DNA of 53,425 bases from Chloroflexota bacterium (GTDB lineage Bacteria; Chloroflexota; Anaerolineae; Aggregatilineales; Phototrophicaceae). The position numbers and the translations under genes are program-made. Of the stretch, positions 24,210 to 32,603 are shown piece by piece. Location: NCBI GenBank assembly GCA_026706455.1, contig JAPOYS010000150.1, positions 1-53,425 of the forward strand, read 5' to 3'. Position 1 is the first letter of the stretch, and the number at the start of each line of letters is the position of its first letter. The notes beneath the pieces are model-generated. The model ran no database searches. It was not told the DNA's origin and worked only from the letters and a program-made list of their open reading frames with translations.

Positions 24210-25105
24210 AGGTGATTCGTCTTCCGCTGCCATCCTGGCTCTACAGATTCAACCTACTTCTGGCATTTGTCAGACGCATCGCCTATCCGGCGCGGCTCGT
24301 CGTGCAGGGCGAGGCGCTTTGGCGCTTCACTGGCGGCCGCCTCGTATCGTATCGCCAGGAAGGCGGCGAAATCGTCATCAGCGGCGCGCGCCCGCTCGGC
24401 GATTGCGAAGCGCGCATTGAGACGATCTCCCGCCACTGCCTGGGGCTCGGGCGCGATCTGACGGCTTTTTACGATTTCGTCGAAGGCGACCATCGTTTGC
24501 GGCGCGTTGTCGAACCCGTGTACGGCTCGCCTCTTTTCTGTACAGAGAGCGTATTCGAGGCGCTCATCACCCTCATCATCGAGCAGCATATCACTTGGAA
24601 AAACGCCCTGCGCGCGCAGCAGACGCTCATGCGGCTTTTTGACACTGGCGAAGCAATCGAAGGCGCGACCGTGTATGACTTCCCGACCCCGCCTCAGGTG
24701 GCCTCCGCCGCGCCAGCCGATCTGAAACCGCTGAAAATCACGAACAAGCGGATTGACATGATCATCGCCATCGCCCAGGCGGTCGCGGAAGGCAGCCTTG
24801 ATTTGGAGTCGATCGGGCGAATGGATCCGCCGAGTGCCTATGACCGTCTGCTGGCGATAAGCGGCGTGGGCCACTGGACCGCCAACAACGCGCTGGGGCG
24901 GGCGCTGGGCGCGTATCCGTATGTGAGCCAGAATGATGTCGCCATGCAGGCGGCCGTGGCGCATTATTTCTATGACGGCGCGCGATCAAGGAGCGCCGAA
25001 CTGGTGAGCGACACGCTGAGTGAATTCGGGGAATATGCTGGATTAATCGGGCACTTCGCGCTGCTGCGCTGGGTTTTGGAGCGCTATCCGCCGATATCGC
25101 ATTGA
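24206..25105 (+). CDS. AlkA-type 3-methyladenine DNA glycosylase (HhH-GPD)
   Basis: Base excision repair of alkylated purines. Of 299 residues, the first ~95 form the AlkA N-terminal mixed domain and 110-290 the all-helical HhH-GPD core. The helix-hairpin-helix is LLAISGVGHWTANNAL (215-230). The catalytic Asp is Asp244 in YVSQNDVAMQAA. EQHITWKNALR corresponds to the usual EQQIS.KAA. The ATG overlaps the CNNM stop by four bases (ATGA), so translation is coupled. Confidence 0.92.
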   Translation: MKVIRLPLPSWLYRFNLLLAFVRRIAYPARLVVQGEALWRFTGGRLVSYRQEGGEIVISGARPLGDCEARIETISRHCLGLGRDLTAFYDFVEGDHRLRRVVEPVYGSPLFCTESVFEALITLIIEQHITWKNALRAQQTLMRLFDTGEAIEGATVYDFPTPPQVASAAPADLKPLKITNKRIDMIIAIAQAVAEGSLDLESIGRMDPPSAYDRLLAISGVGHWTANNALGRALGAYPYVSQNDVAMQAAVAHYFYDGARSRSAELVSDTLSEFGEYAGLIGHFALLRWVLERYPPISH

Positions 25106-25122
25106 TCCGCGAGGGCGCGAGC

Positions 25123-26052
25123 TCAGGCGGAAAGCTCATCGTAGAGCAGCTCTTGACTGAGCGACTGCAGCACGGTGTCTTCACTCTCCAGGGTGAGCGA
25201 TGCGGCGGTCACGCCAAGGCGCATCGCCTCGTCAATGGGCACATCATTGAGGAGGCCAAAGATGACCGCGCCGGAAAAGGCGTCGCCGGCGCCCGAGGTA
25301 TCGACGACCTCGGTGTGAATCGCTCGAATGTAGCCGCCGCCACTGCTGTCAGCATAAGCCAAGCCATGCTCGCCAAGCGTCACCACGGCGATGTTTGAAC
25401 CCATGTTGACCAACTTCTGAGCAGTGCCAATAGCGGATTCGCGTTCAGTGGCTGGCTCGTCCAGGGAGCAAAGGGCGGCGGTTTCACTGGCGTTGGGCGC
25501 GATCAGATACAGATTATTGATGAATCTTCGCAGGCGGCTAGCCATCAGCGGCGATGTCGGGTCGGCGCAGACGCGCACCTGGTAGCGCGCGGCCAACTCA
25601 AATAGAGTGTCCAGCGCCTCTTCGGACAGAGTCGCGTCGATGACAGCCAAGGCGGCGCTCGCGAAGAGCGGCTCATGTTCCAGCAGGTAGTCTGAATCCA
25701 GCGCGTCGGCGATGCTGAGGTCGTCCACCCGCGTACAGTTGTCTTCCGTTTGATAAAGCAGCATGGAAGTGGCCGTGCGCGCGCCGCTCACGCGCAGCAC
25801 ATGGCGGCAGTCGATGCCAGCCAGCGTCGAATGCGTGATGAGATGCTGCCCGATGTCATCGTTTGCGATGGCGGAGAGCAAAACGGTATCAATATCGAGC
25901 CGCGCCAGGTTCTCGGCGATATTGCGGGCGACGCCGCTGACAGCTGTGTGGATATGCCCGTATTGACGCATGCCGGGCCGCAGGAGGTCAATGGTCTTGC
26001 CGCTGATTTCCAGCACCGCCGAGCCGACAACCAGGACAAACTCGCCATTCAT
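25123..26052 (-). CDS. PfkB-family carbohydrate/nucleoside kinase (pseudouridine-kinase-like)
   Basis: A 309-residue ribokinase-fold enzyme. The catalytic block VVDTSGAGDAFSGAVIFGL has the base Asp and anion hole. The N-terminal GSAVLEISGKTID and VSGVARNIAENLARLD glycine block are as in PsuK/YeiC-type pseudouridine kinases, but substrate is uncertain. A strong GGGAGGAG lies eight bases before ATG 26052. The gene follows the SUMF1-domain gene after 21 bases. Confidence 0.9.
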   Translation of the reverse strand: MNGEFVLVVGSAVLEISGKTIDLLRPGMRQYGHIHTAVSGVARNIAENLARLDIDTVLLSAIANDDIGQHLITHSTLAGIDCRHVLRVSGARTATSMLLYQTEDNCTRVDDLSIADALDSDYLLEHEPLFASAALAVIDATLSEEALDTLFELAARYQVRVCADPTSPLMASRLRRFINNLYLIAPNASETAALCSLDEPATERESAIGTAQKLVNMGSNIAVVTLGEHGLAYADSSGGGYIRAIHTEVVDTSGAGDAFSGAVIFGLLNDVPIDEAMRLGVTAASLTLESEDTVLQSLSQELLYDELSA

Positions 26053-26073
26053 CTGGGTTCTCCTCCCGGGCTC

Positions 26074-27498
26074 TTAACCGGCTGAAGTCGATGAGCCGGT
26101 CTCGTCGGCTCGATTGGCTTCGGGCGGCGGCCGCAGGGTCGGCTGGGCGTTGGGTATCGGCGTTTCCGCGGGCGGGGCGGGCGGCACGTCGACGCCCAAG
26201 GTCGCCGGATTCAGATCGGCTGACCCGATGATCGCCGCATCGGCTGGGTCTTCGGCGCAGCGGAAGCCAATCCAGCGTTGGAATGCGTCGGGCCTTTCCG
26301 CTTGCCGATGAACCGTGCGGCTGAAAAAGGGCACGCTATTCCAGGAGCCGCCGCGCAGCGCCTTTTGCTGCCCGTTTATGGGACCGGTCGGGTTGACGAC
26401 ATTCCCGCGCCGCGCCTGCTCTTCGTAATGTCGTTCGCTGTAATAATCGCTGACCCATTCAGCGACGTTGCCCGCCATGTCATAGGCGCCGTAGAAGCTC
26501 GCGCCCAGCGGCAGGCTGCCGACTTGCAAGGAGCCCGGCGGGGCGTCGAGCGGACGATTGGTTTTCGCCAGCGCGTTATCCCAGGCGTTGCCCCAGGGAT
26601 AGATGCGCCCGTCATCAGCGCGGGCGGCGCGCTCCCATTCCGCTTCAGTCGGCAGGCGGCGTCCGACCGCTTCGCAATACTCGCGGGCGCCGTACCAGGT
26701 CACGCCGTAGACGGGATGCTGCGACAAGCCGCGTCCGATGGTGTAGGTTGAGCCGTCAAAAACAATTGGCGCGTCCGGGCTTTCGTTCTGCGTTTGAATG
26801 CAGGGGAAGCCGGCGCAGCGGTTGATATGCGCATCGGGGCCGCGCACGTTAAGGAAGGCCACATATTGGTCAAATGTGACCTCGGTAGATTCCAGCAGGA
26901 AGGCGTCAACAGTTACCTGGTGGGCGGGGAAAGAGTCCTGGGCGTAGCTCGCCTGACAGCTGCCGGCGTCGCGCGTAACGCATTGGCGGACGGCTTCCGT
27001 CACTTCACCGGGCGTTGTGCCCATGACAAACGCGCCGCCTGGGATGGTTACCGTCAGGCTGCGGACGACGCGCAGCAGTTCCGGGATTGCGCTCGTGGGC
27101 GCGGAGGTTGGCGCCGGAACACTGGTCGGGATGTCTGTTGGGATTGTCGTCGGCTGAACCTGTACCGAGACGACCTCGCTGGTGGCGGCTTGAGCGGGCG
27201 GCTGCTGGCTCTGGCCGCCAGTCGACGCCGAGCCCGGTGTTGCGGTCACAACGATGAACTGTGACTGCGGCGTCGGACTAAGCCGGCTCGGGTCTTCAGT
27301 GGCGGTCATGACGATATGGACAACGGTGGTCACGACTTCTGGTTCAGGAGTTGGCAGAAAGTAGGTTGGTAGCGTGCCCTCCAGCATGATGCCGACCACG
27401 ACGCTCAAGCCGCAGAACATACCGGGAATGAAGCCGATTAGCGCCCACTGCCAGGCGGCGCTTCGCTGGCGCCGGCCGCCAATTGGTCGATATGACAT
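26074..27498 (-). CDS. Membrane-anchored SUMF1/FGE-fold protein
   Basis: A 474-residue protein. One TM segment (about 17-38) anchors an extracytoplasmic part. A Thr/Pro/Ser-rich stalk (45-140) follows, with repeated PT and TP. The SUMF1 domain (about 147-420) shows IPGGAFVMGT, STEVTFDQYVAFLN, VYGVTWYGAREYCEAVGRRL, PTEAEWERAAR, GNVAEWVSDY, RGGSWN and IGFRCAED. The paired cysteines that formylglycine-generating enzymes need are absent (RGGSWNSVPFFSR instead), so it is probably a binding or regulatory member. A C-terminal Pro-rich tail ends it. AAGGAGAG precedes the ATG. Confidence 0.9.
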   Translation of the reverse strand: MSYRPIGGRRQRSAAWQWALIGFIPGMFCGLSVVVGIMLEGTLPTYFLPTPEPEVVTTVVHIVMTATEDPSRLSPTPQSQFIVVTATPGSASTGGQSQQPPAQAATSEVVSVQVQPTTIPTDIPTSVPAPTSAPTSAIPELLRVVRSLTVTIPGGAFVMGTTPGEVTEAVRQCVTRDAGSCQASYAQDSFPAHQVTVDAFLLESTEVTFDQYVAFLNVRGPDAHINRCAGFPCIQTQNESPDAPIVFDGSTYTIGRGLSQHPVYGVTWYGAREYCEAVGRRLPTEAEWERAARADDGRIYPWGNAWDNALAKTNRPLDAPPGSLQVGSLPLGASFYGAYDMAGNVAEWVSDYYSERHYEEQARRGNVVNPTGPINGQQKALRGGSWNSVPFFSRTVHRQAERPDAFQRWIGFRCAEDPADAAIIGSADLNPATLGVDVPPAPPAETPIPNAQPTLRPPPEANRADETGSSTSAG

Positions 27499-27744
27499 AA
27501 GGGCTCTCCTTCAAGCCGACGATTAACGCCCCTCCCGAGATCGGAAGCGACAAGCCATAGCCCAGCTTCATAGCCTAAAGCACAATCCGCCGTTCTGCAA
27601 TTGTAGGTGGCGCAAACGGGCTCGCGAATAGGGCGCATGCCTGGGCGTTCCGCCGATGGCGCTTCGCTTGACAGCGGATAGCTAAGGGTTTAGGCTTGGT
27701 TTATTGCATGGGGGCGGGAGACGCGCCCGTCGGGACACGTCATC

Positions 27745-28761
27745 TTGACTCGAATCAGCCTGCGAACCACGGCTCTGCCAGCGCCCTCGGTCGATGGTTT
27801 GCGCCCCGTCAATTTGCGCGAGGATTTACGACCGCTAGCCGATTTGATTGAATTGGTATTCGCCGATTCGATGGACAGCAGCGGTCGGTCGGCCATCCGT
27901 GAAATGCGCGCGTTGAGTCATATGGGGCGCGCGTTGAAGCTGATAGCGCGGATGAATGAATTGGCGCTCGGCATCAGCCTGGGCTTTGTCTACGTGTCTG
28001 ACGGCAAGCTGGTGGGCAATGTCTCGGTGTATCCGGCCGGCTACCCCAAAGCCTTGGGCGAGACTTGGATCTTGGCCAACGTCGCGGTGCGCCCGGATTA
28101 TCAGCGGCGCGGCATCGCCCATATTTTGGTCGAAGCCAGCCTCGACATGATCCGCCAGCGCGGTGGCGCGCGCGCCATTCTCCAGGTGAACTGCGATAAC
28201 ATGGCCGCGCAGAAACTCTACGAGCGGCATGGCTTTATCTATGAACGCGCCTGGCGCATCTGGCGACGCAGCGGCTTTATGCGCTCCCCGATTTCCGGGA
28301 GCAGCCGTCATCGAATTTCACATTTGCACGGCAGCGAATGGGCGGCGGAGCTTGCGCTGGCGGAGGCCGCTCGTCCTAATTCGCGCGGCGGCGTCGGCTG
28401 GCAGAAGCCTTTGCACCGGTCAACATTTTACACGCCGCTCAGGAAGCGGCTGCTCAACATGATTTCGCTGAGCGGCCTGGAGCGCTTGGTCATTCGCGAT
28501 GAGGCGTCGCGGGAAATCCTGGCTTCGTGCTGGCTGGAGAGCGGCCTGAGCTTCAGCAGCATTCGCGGCTGGCTCTTCGCGTCGCCTCGCGTTGAATCGA
28601 AGCCCTATGCGCAGGCGCTGATTGACTATGTCGTAAGCCGCCACGAGCGCGCGACAATCCAGATCGAACACCCGCGTGATGACGAGGTCGCGAACCAACT
28701 CATGCGCGACCATCAGTTCAAAGTCATGCGCGAGCTCTGGCACATGCGGCTGGACCTTTGA
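27745..28761 (+). CDS. GNAT N-acetyltransferase with C-terminal second GNAT-like half
   Basis: A 338-residue protein beginning at TTG 27745; no ATG lies in frame upstream before the stop, and the GNAT fold begins at residue 18. The first GNAT domain (about 18-170) has LANVAVRPDYQRRGIAHILV as acetyl-CoA loop and QVNCDNMAAQKLYERHGF. The second half (about 210-338) has beta-helix spacing of a degenerate GNAT (VIRDEASREILASCWLESG, PYAQALIDYVVSRHE) without a Q/RxxGxG/A loop. Substrate unknown. It ends 15 bases from the convergent cNMP/PH gene. Confidence 0.82.
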   Translation: MTRISLRTTALPAPSVDGLRPVNLREDLRPLADLIELVFADSMDSSGRSAIREMRALSHMGRALKLIARMNELALGISLGFVYVSDGKLVGNVSVYPAGYPKALGETWILANVAVRPDYQRRGIAHILVEASLDMIRQRGGARAILQVNCDNMAAQKLYERHGFIYERAWRIWRRSGFMRSPISGSSRHRISHLHGSEWAAELALAEAARPNSRGGVGWQKPLHRSTFYTPLRKRLLNMISLSGLERLVIRDEASREILASCWLESGLSFSSIRGWLFASPRVESKPYAQALIDYVVSRHERATIQIEHPRDDEVANQLMRDHQFKVMRELWHMRLDL

Positions 28762-28776
28762 CAAGTAGGTCAAGGC

Positions 28777-30609
28777 TCAGGACGGGTCTCTCGCGCGCCC
28801 GTCGGCTCGCAGGCGGCGCGGCCGGCGGCTGCTCGCTGAGTTTATGCTCGCGGCGCTTGCAGGCCCGTTAGGTTTGGCCGCCGCCAACACTTTGCGCGGC
28901 AGCCGCGGCGGGCGATTTCGGTCCGCGTTGGACGTGGCGCGTGTGCCGCCGTCGTTCAAGTCTGCCTCTGCTGCCGCGGCCGCGCGCCGGAGGACGTCCG
29001 CGCCGCCTCCGTTTACCGAACCAAGGTATTCGTCGAGAATCTGTCGCTGCTGCCTGGCATCAACCTTTGCGCGGCGCTCCGCTCGATTATGTTGACGGCG
29101 CGATATCTCCTGCTGAATCTCGCGCGGGTTCGAAACGCGGTGAAACATCTTCGGTTCGTCAGCGCCGACCAGCGACATGCGCACATCGCCGTATTTCAGC
29201 AGCGCCGCCAAGAAGCCGCTTGTGACTGACTCCACATTGTCGATCCGCTCGACCAGAATCTGGTCGCGCAGACTTTGCAGGAAAAAGGGACGCTTGTGCA
29301 CCAGCGTGATCGTGTCGTCTGAGATGATGTAGAGATCGTTGCGCCAATCCCAATCCATCCAGTAGTAGGCGAGGCAGCCGACCAGCAGGGCGACGAAGCT
29401 GGCGGGCAAGGCGACGATGCGCAGATCCGGGCTGACGAGCGTCGCGCTGAGCAAGAGCGCGGTCACTGAGGCCAGCACGATTATGAGGGGCAAGACGGTG
29501 TGCTTAGCCCAGACGCTGACGTGCTTGCGATAGACGATGTCGCCGTTGCTCATCAGAATGCGCGAGCTGAGATAGCCGTTCGTGCCCGGGATTGGTCGCG
29601 GCGCTGCGTCAGGATCCGCCGTAGCCGCTTCCGCATCGTCAGCGGCGTCGCTGGCCATCGCGCGCTGGAGTTCCTCGCGTACGATTTTGTGATGGCGCTG
29701 CGCCTGCCGGCTCTCGAAATACTGCCGGTCTTCAATAATCAACTTCTGAAACTGCTCGGGATTGGGCATGAAATCCAGTTCCAGATTGCCCTGGGCGCCG
29801 GCCGTCTTGACGATGACCGTCCCATAACGGAATAAACGCGCGAAGGGATCGGTTGAGGGGAACTCAAAATTGACTTCATGCACGCTTTCCATGCCCACTT
29901 GCGTGACCTGTCGATACAGCGCCAATATCGTTCGGTTGATTCGAATGATGCGCTGGTCGGTTACGATTACCGAGTCATTGCGCCATTCCACGTAAGCGTA
30001 AAGGAGCGCCAAGCCGGGCAACAGGAAAGACAAACCGAATGCGACCAGCGCCGCCGCTGGCGCCTCCAATTGGGTCGCGCCGAAAGACAGCGCCAGCATC
30101 AGCAGGAGCGGCAGCCAAGCCCTGCGAGCGAATGACCACCAATGCCGATGCGTCTGGATGAGAATCTCTTCGTCGGCGCGCTGTTCGGCGAACTGGGGAT
30201 TGATGTCCGCGCGGCGGGCGCCCTTATCCGCTCCGATTGCGCTGCGCAGTTCCGGCTCTTCGACGAGCAGCCGCTGCAAATCCGCTCTGGCGAGTTCATA
30301 AACGCTGGAGGGCTGGGCCGCGCGCAAGGTGGCGGATTGAATCGCGCTGCTGAAGAGGGCTTCCTGGTTTAAAATTTGACCTGGCGATACGGTCGCCAAT
30401 GGCGTCTGGCTTCCGTCGGCGTTCGTGCGGAAAAGCACGGCTTCGCCCGCCAGCAGGATTATCATGCTTTCAGCAGGACTGCCTTGCGCAAAGATGTCTT
30501 GGCCCGCGTGATAGCTCTCCTGCTTCAGCGCGCCCGCGACCAAGCGCAACTGCTGCGGACTCAGAGCCGCGAAAGCAGAAACGCTGGCCAGTCGGTGGGT
30601 ATCTTGCAT
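28777..30609 (-). CDS. cNMP-binding domain protein with two membrane PH-like domains
   Basis: A 610-residue protein. Residues about 10-125 are a cyclic-nucleotide-binding-like beta roll (FAALSPQQLRLVAGALKQES, then GQDIFAQGSPAESMIILLAGEAVL). Two hydrophobic pairs (about 158-210 and 372-425) each precede a YdbS/bPH2-like domain: WRNDSVIVTDQRIIRINR and WRNDLYIISDDTITLVHKRP. The parallel WRND starts show an internal duplication. The C-terminal 80 residues are Arg/Ala-rich and disordered. The upstream extension to 30756 is atypical, so ATG 30609 is taken. It may couple a nucleotide signal to membrane or lipid state; this is inference. Confidence 0.85.
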   Translation of the reverse strand: MQDTHRLASVSAFAALSPQQLRLVAGALKQESYHAGQDIFAQGSPAESMIILLAGEAVLFRTNADGSQTPLATVSPGQILNQEALFSSAIQSATLRAAQPSSVYELARADLQRLLVEEPELRSAIGADKGARRADINPQFAEQRADEEILIQTHRHWWSFARRAWLPLLLMLALSFGATQLEAPAAALVAFGLSFLLPGLALLYAYVEWRNDSVIVTDQRIIRINRTILALYRQVTQVGMESVHEVNFEFPSTDPFARLFRYGTVIVKTAGAQGNLELDFMPNPEQFQKLIIEDRQYFESRQAQRHHKIVREELQRAMASDAADDAEAATADPDAAPRPIPGTNGYLSSRILMSNGDIVYRKHVSVWAKHTVLPLIIVLASVTALLLSATLVSPDLRIVALPASFVALLVGCLAYYWMDWDWRNDLYIISDDTITLVHKRPFFLQSLRDQILVERIDNVESVTSGFLAALLKYGDVRMSLVGADEPKMFHRVSNPREIQQEISRRQHNRAERRAKVDARQQRQILDEYLGSVNGGGADVLRRAAAAAEADLNDGGTRATSNADRNRPPRLPRKVLAAAKPNGPASAASINSASSRRPRRLRADGRARDPS

Positions 30610-30760
30610 TGCTCGCCGTCTAGTCGCCGGGCGCCATTTCGTCGAGTATAGCATGGCTCCCGATATCGGATGCCGCGCCTGATATGGCAAGTGAATTGCC
30701 GAAGCCCTACCGCGGTGAAACCAACCGAGCCGGGCGGACGCTCGAAATTCTGGCAAAGCG

Positions 30761-30769
30761 TGTTATAAT
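30761..30769 (+). promoter_or_regulatory. Extended -10 promoter of tatA
   Basis: TGTTATAAT (TGn plus consensus TATAAT at 30764-30769) stands about 36 bases before the ATG. There is no good -35. Confidence 0.65.
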
Positions 30770-30804
30770 GGCGCTGGATTCCATAAAGGAGAGTGGGGAA
30801 TACG

Positions 30805-30987
30805 ATGCCGAATCTTGGGGGAGCTGAACTGTTTATCGTGCTAATAATTGTTGTATTGCTTTTCGGCGTCGGCCGCGTCTCGCGCATCGGCGGCGAATTG
30901 GGCTCGGCGGTGGCCAACTTCCGCAAAGGGCTGCAAGAGGGCGCCAAGCCGAAAAGCGAAGAGGCGGATCAGCCCGAAACCGTTTGA
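30805..30987 (+). CDS. tatA: Sec-independent (Tat) translocase subunit TatA
   Basis: A 60-residue small membrane protein that forms the Tat export pore. The layout is typical: a short N-terminus, one TM helix (about 8-25, LFIVLIIVVLLFGVGRV), a hinge (GR) and an amphipathic helix GGELGSAVANFRKGLQEG. A charged C-tail (KPKSEEADQPETV) ends it. The phenylalanine-glycine hinge FG is in LLFGVGR. ATG 30805 is chosen for the GGGG seven bases before; a GTG at 30793 would overlap the AAAGGAG. TatC is not in the window. Confidence 0.93.
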   Translation: MPNLGGAELFIVLIIVVLLFGVGRVSRIGGELGSAVANFRKGLQEGAKPKSEEADQPETV

Positions 30988-30997
30988 GGCTCGCGGC

Positions 30998-31516
30998 TTA
31001 GCGTTGCCTTCTTGCCTCCTGTAAAGCCCGCTGGATCAGTGTGTCCGCGCGCAATACTGGCTTGTGCGGAATGCCGGCGGGCAAACTCAGGTTGTGTACG
31101 AGCGCCTCGCGATTATAGCCTTCGATCCGCTTGCGACAATCTTCCTGAAAGCGATTCCATTTCGATTCAACTCTTGCCTTTCGCTCGGGCGCGCCGCATA
31201 GCTTCGCCCTGCGTAATTCGCGACTGTGGCGCCGCGCGCCTTCCTGGACCTGGCTTCGCAGCGACGCCTCCAATTGGTCGAGCCTCTTTGCCGCCTCGAT
31301 CCACTCCGGCATCACATGATGATCATTCATGATCTTGAAGGCCAGGCGCCACTCGCCTAGCGTCGCGCCTTCGTCTTTCAGCGGCAGTCTTTCGCCGGCG
31401 CCGGGCAAATGCGAAACATCGCCATCGCCGATGACTTCGGCAATCTGACGGTCGACGATCCGTTTCCAGTCTCTCATGGCCTCCGCGCTCGCAATTCCGA
31501 AGTCGGCTTTATTCAC
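30998..31516 (-). CDS. DUF1992 / DnaJC28-conserved-domain protein
   Basis: A 172-residue cytosolic protein. The first 75 residues match the DUF1992 domain: IVDRQIAEVIGDGDVSHLPGAGERL, then WRLAFKIMNDHHVMPEWIE. The rest is a charged helical region, rich in Arg and Glu. Function is unknown across the family. The start GTG at 31516 overlaps the stop of the upstream LysM/lamin-tail gene by eight bases. Confidence 0.88.
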   Translation of the reverse strand: MNKADFGIASAEAMRDWKRIVDRQIAEVIGDGDVSHLPGAGERLPLKDEGATLGEWRLAFKIMNDHHVMPEWIEAAKRLDQLEASLRSQVQEGARRHSRELRRAKLCGAPERKARVESKWNRFQEDCRKRIEGYNREALVHNLSLPAGIPHKPVLRADTLIQRALQEARRQR

Positions 31517-32453
31517 TCGCCCCCGCTGGAATCTGCAGCGTCTGCAAGGCGCGTCCTGTTTCGTCGCTGAGGGTTAGCGTCTCGCCCGCCGCCCACACGC
31601 TCTCCTCCTTACCCCAGAAGCGCGCGTCCGCGGTGCTGGTTCCGCTGCGAGTATATATCACCAGCTCGCCCTGCGGGAATAGCATGGTGACCGGAAATGT
31701 GAAGCTGTTGCCGTCTTCATCGGACAATGTCCAATTGCTTATATTGACGCGGTCGCCGATGTTGCGCAGGCGAATGGCTTCGGCTGTTATATCGCCCAAG
31801 CCTTCGACCGCGACAATCTCGAAATTCGCGTTCACCGGCGTGCTGGTGGCTTCCGCCGTCGGCGCCGCCGCCCCGCTTGTATCGCCCCCTGGCGCATCGC
31901 CCGGCGCGACTTCCTGCAGACAGCCTTCCAAAGGCACGATGAGAATATCGCCAATCTGCAAGTTCTGCGATGATTCCAGCGTCAATTCGTTGACATCCAG
32001 GAGTTCCTGAAAATCGGCGCCATAGCGCAGCGCCACGCCGTAGGGCGTATCGCCGCTGAGGATCGCGTGATAAATGCAGTGTTGCGGTTGCAGGGGACCG
32101 CTGGCGCTCGCATCGGTTGGCGTGCTAATGACAACTTGTCGCGCGCCCAACTCGACCGGGTCGATGGTGGAGGCTGCTTCAGTCGCGGCTTCGGCGGCAA
32201 TGCTCAGCGGCAGCTGCACCTGCGTGCGCTGGAGACCCGCGGGCGCGGCTGTCACCAGTTTGGGCGGCAAGGGCGTGGCTGTTATGATGATTTCTACCGT
32301 TATGATTTGGGGAACGTCCAGCTGTTCTGATTCATCATTGACCAATTGAAGCGCGAAGTAAGCGCCGCTGGCGGCCGCCACGAAGGTCAAACACAGGAAA
32401 ATGATCTGCGGTACGATGTTTCTGCGCCGCGATGAACTGGGACGTTCGATCAT
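31509..32453 (-). CDS. Membrane-anchored LysM and lamin-tail-domain protein
   Basis: A 314-residue protein. A TM segment (about 14-36, IVPQIIFLCLTFVAAASGAY) anchors a Thr/Ala-rich stalk. A LysM module (about 128-176, YHAILSGDTPYGVALRYGADFQELLDVN to LQIGDILIVP) probably binds peptidoglycan or another N-acetylglucosamine polymer. A Thr/Ala linker (185-205) leads to a lamin-tail-type beta domain (about 207-310, IRLRNIGDRVNISNWTLSDEDG). It is likely a cell-surface protein. No neighbour defines its role. Confidence 0.88.
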   Translation of the reverse strand: MIERPSSSRRRNIVPQIIFLCLTFVAAASGAYFALQLVNDESEQLDVPQIITVEIIITATPLPPKLVTAAPAGLQRTQVQLPLSIAAEAATEAASTIDPVELGARQVVISTPTDASASGPLQPQHCIYHAILSGDTPYGVALRYGADFQELLDVNELTLESSQNLQIGDILIVPLEGCLQEVAPGDAPGGDTSGAAAPTAEATSTPVNANFEIVAVEGLGDITAEAIRLRNIGDRVNISNWTLSDEDGNSFTFPVTMLFPQGELVIYTRSGTSTADARFWGKEESVWAAGETLTLSDETGRALQTLQIPAGASE

Positions 32454-32537
32454 ACGCTTGTCCCTTCAGCCGCTCCGTCATTGTGGAATCCTAGCACAGG
32501 CGTACTAGGCTGGCAATCAGTAGCGGCGGGAGATTGC

Positions 32538-32565
32538 TTGTAATGAGCGGATGTTCAGCTACAAT
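32538..32565 (+). promoter_or_regulatory. Candidate promoter of glgA
   Basis: TTGTAA (32538-32543), 16-base spacer, TACAAT (32560-32565). The leader to the ATG at 32604 is about 32 bases. Confidence 0.5.
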
Positions 32566-32603
32566 CGCGATTCGCTCGAAAAGAACGCGGTAGAAGAAGG
32601 CGG

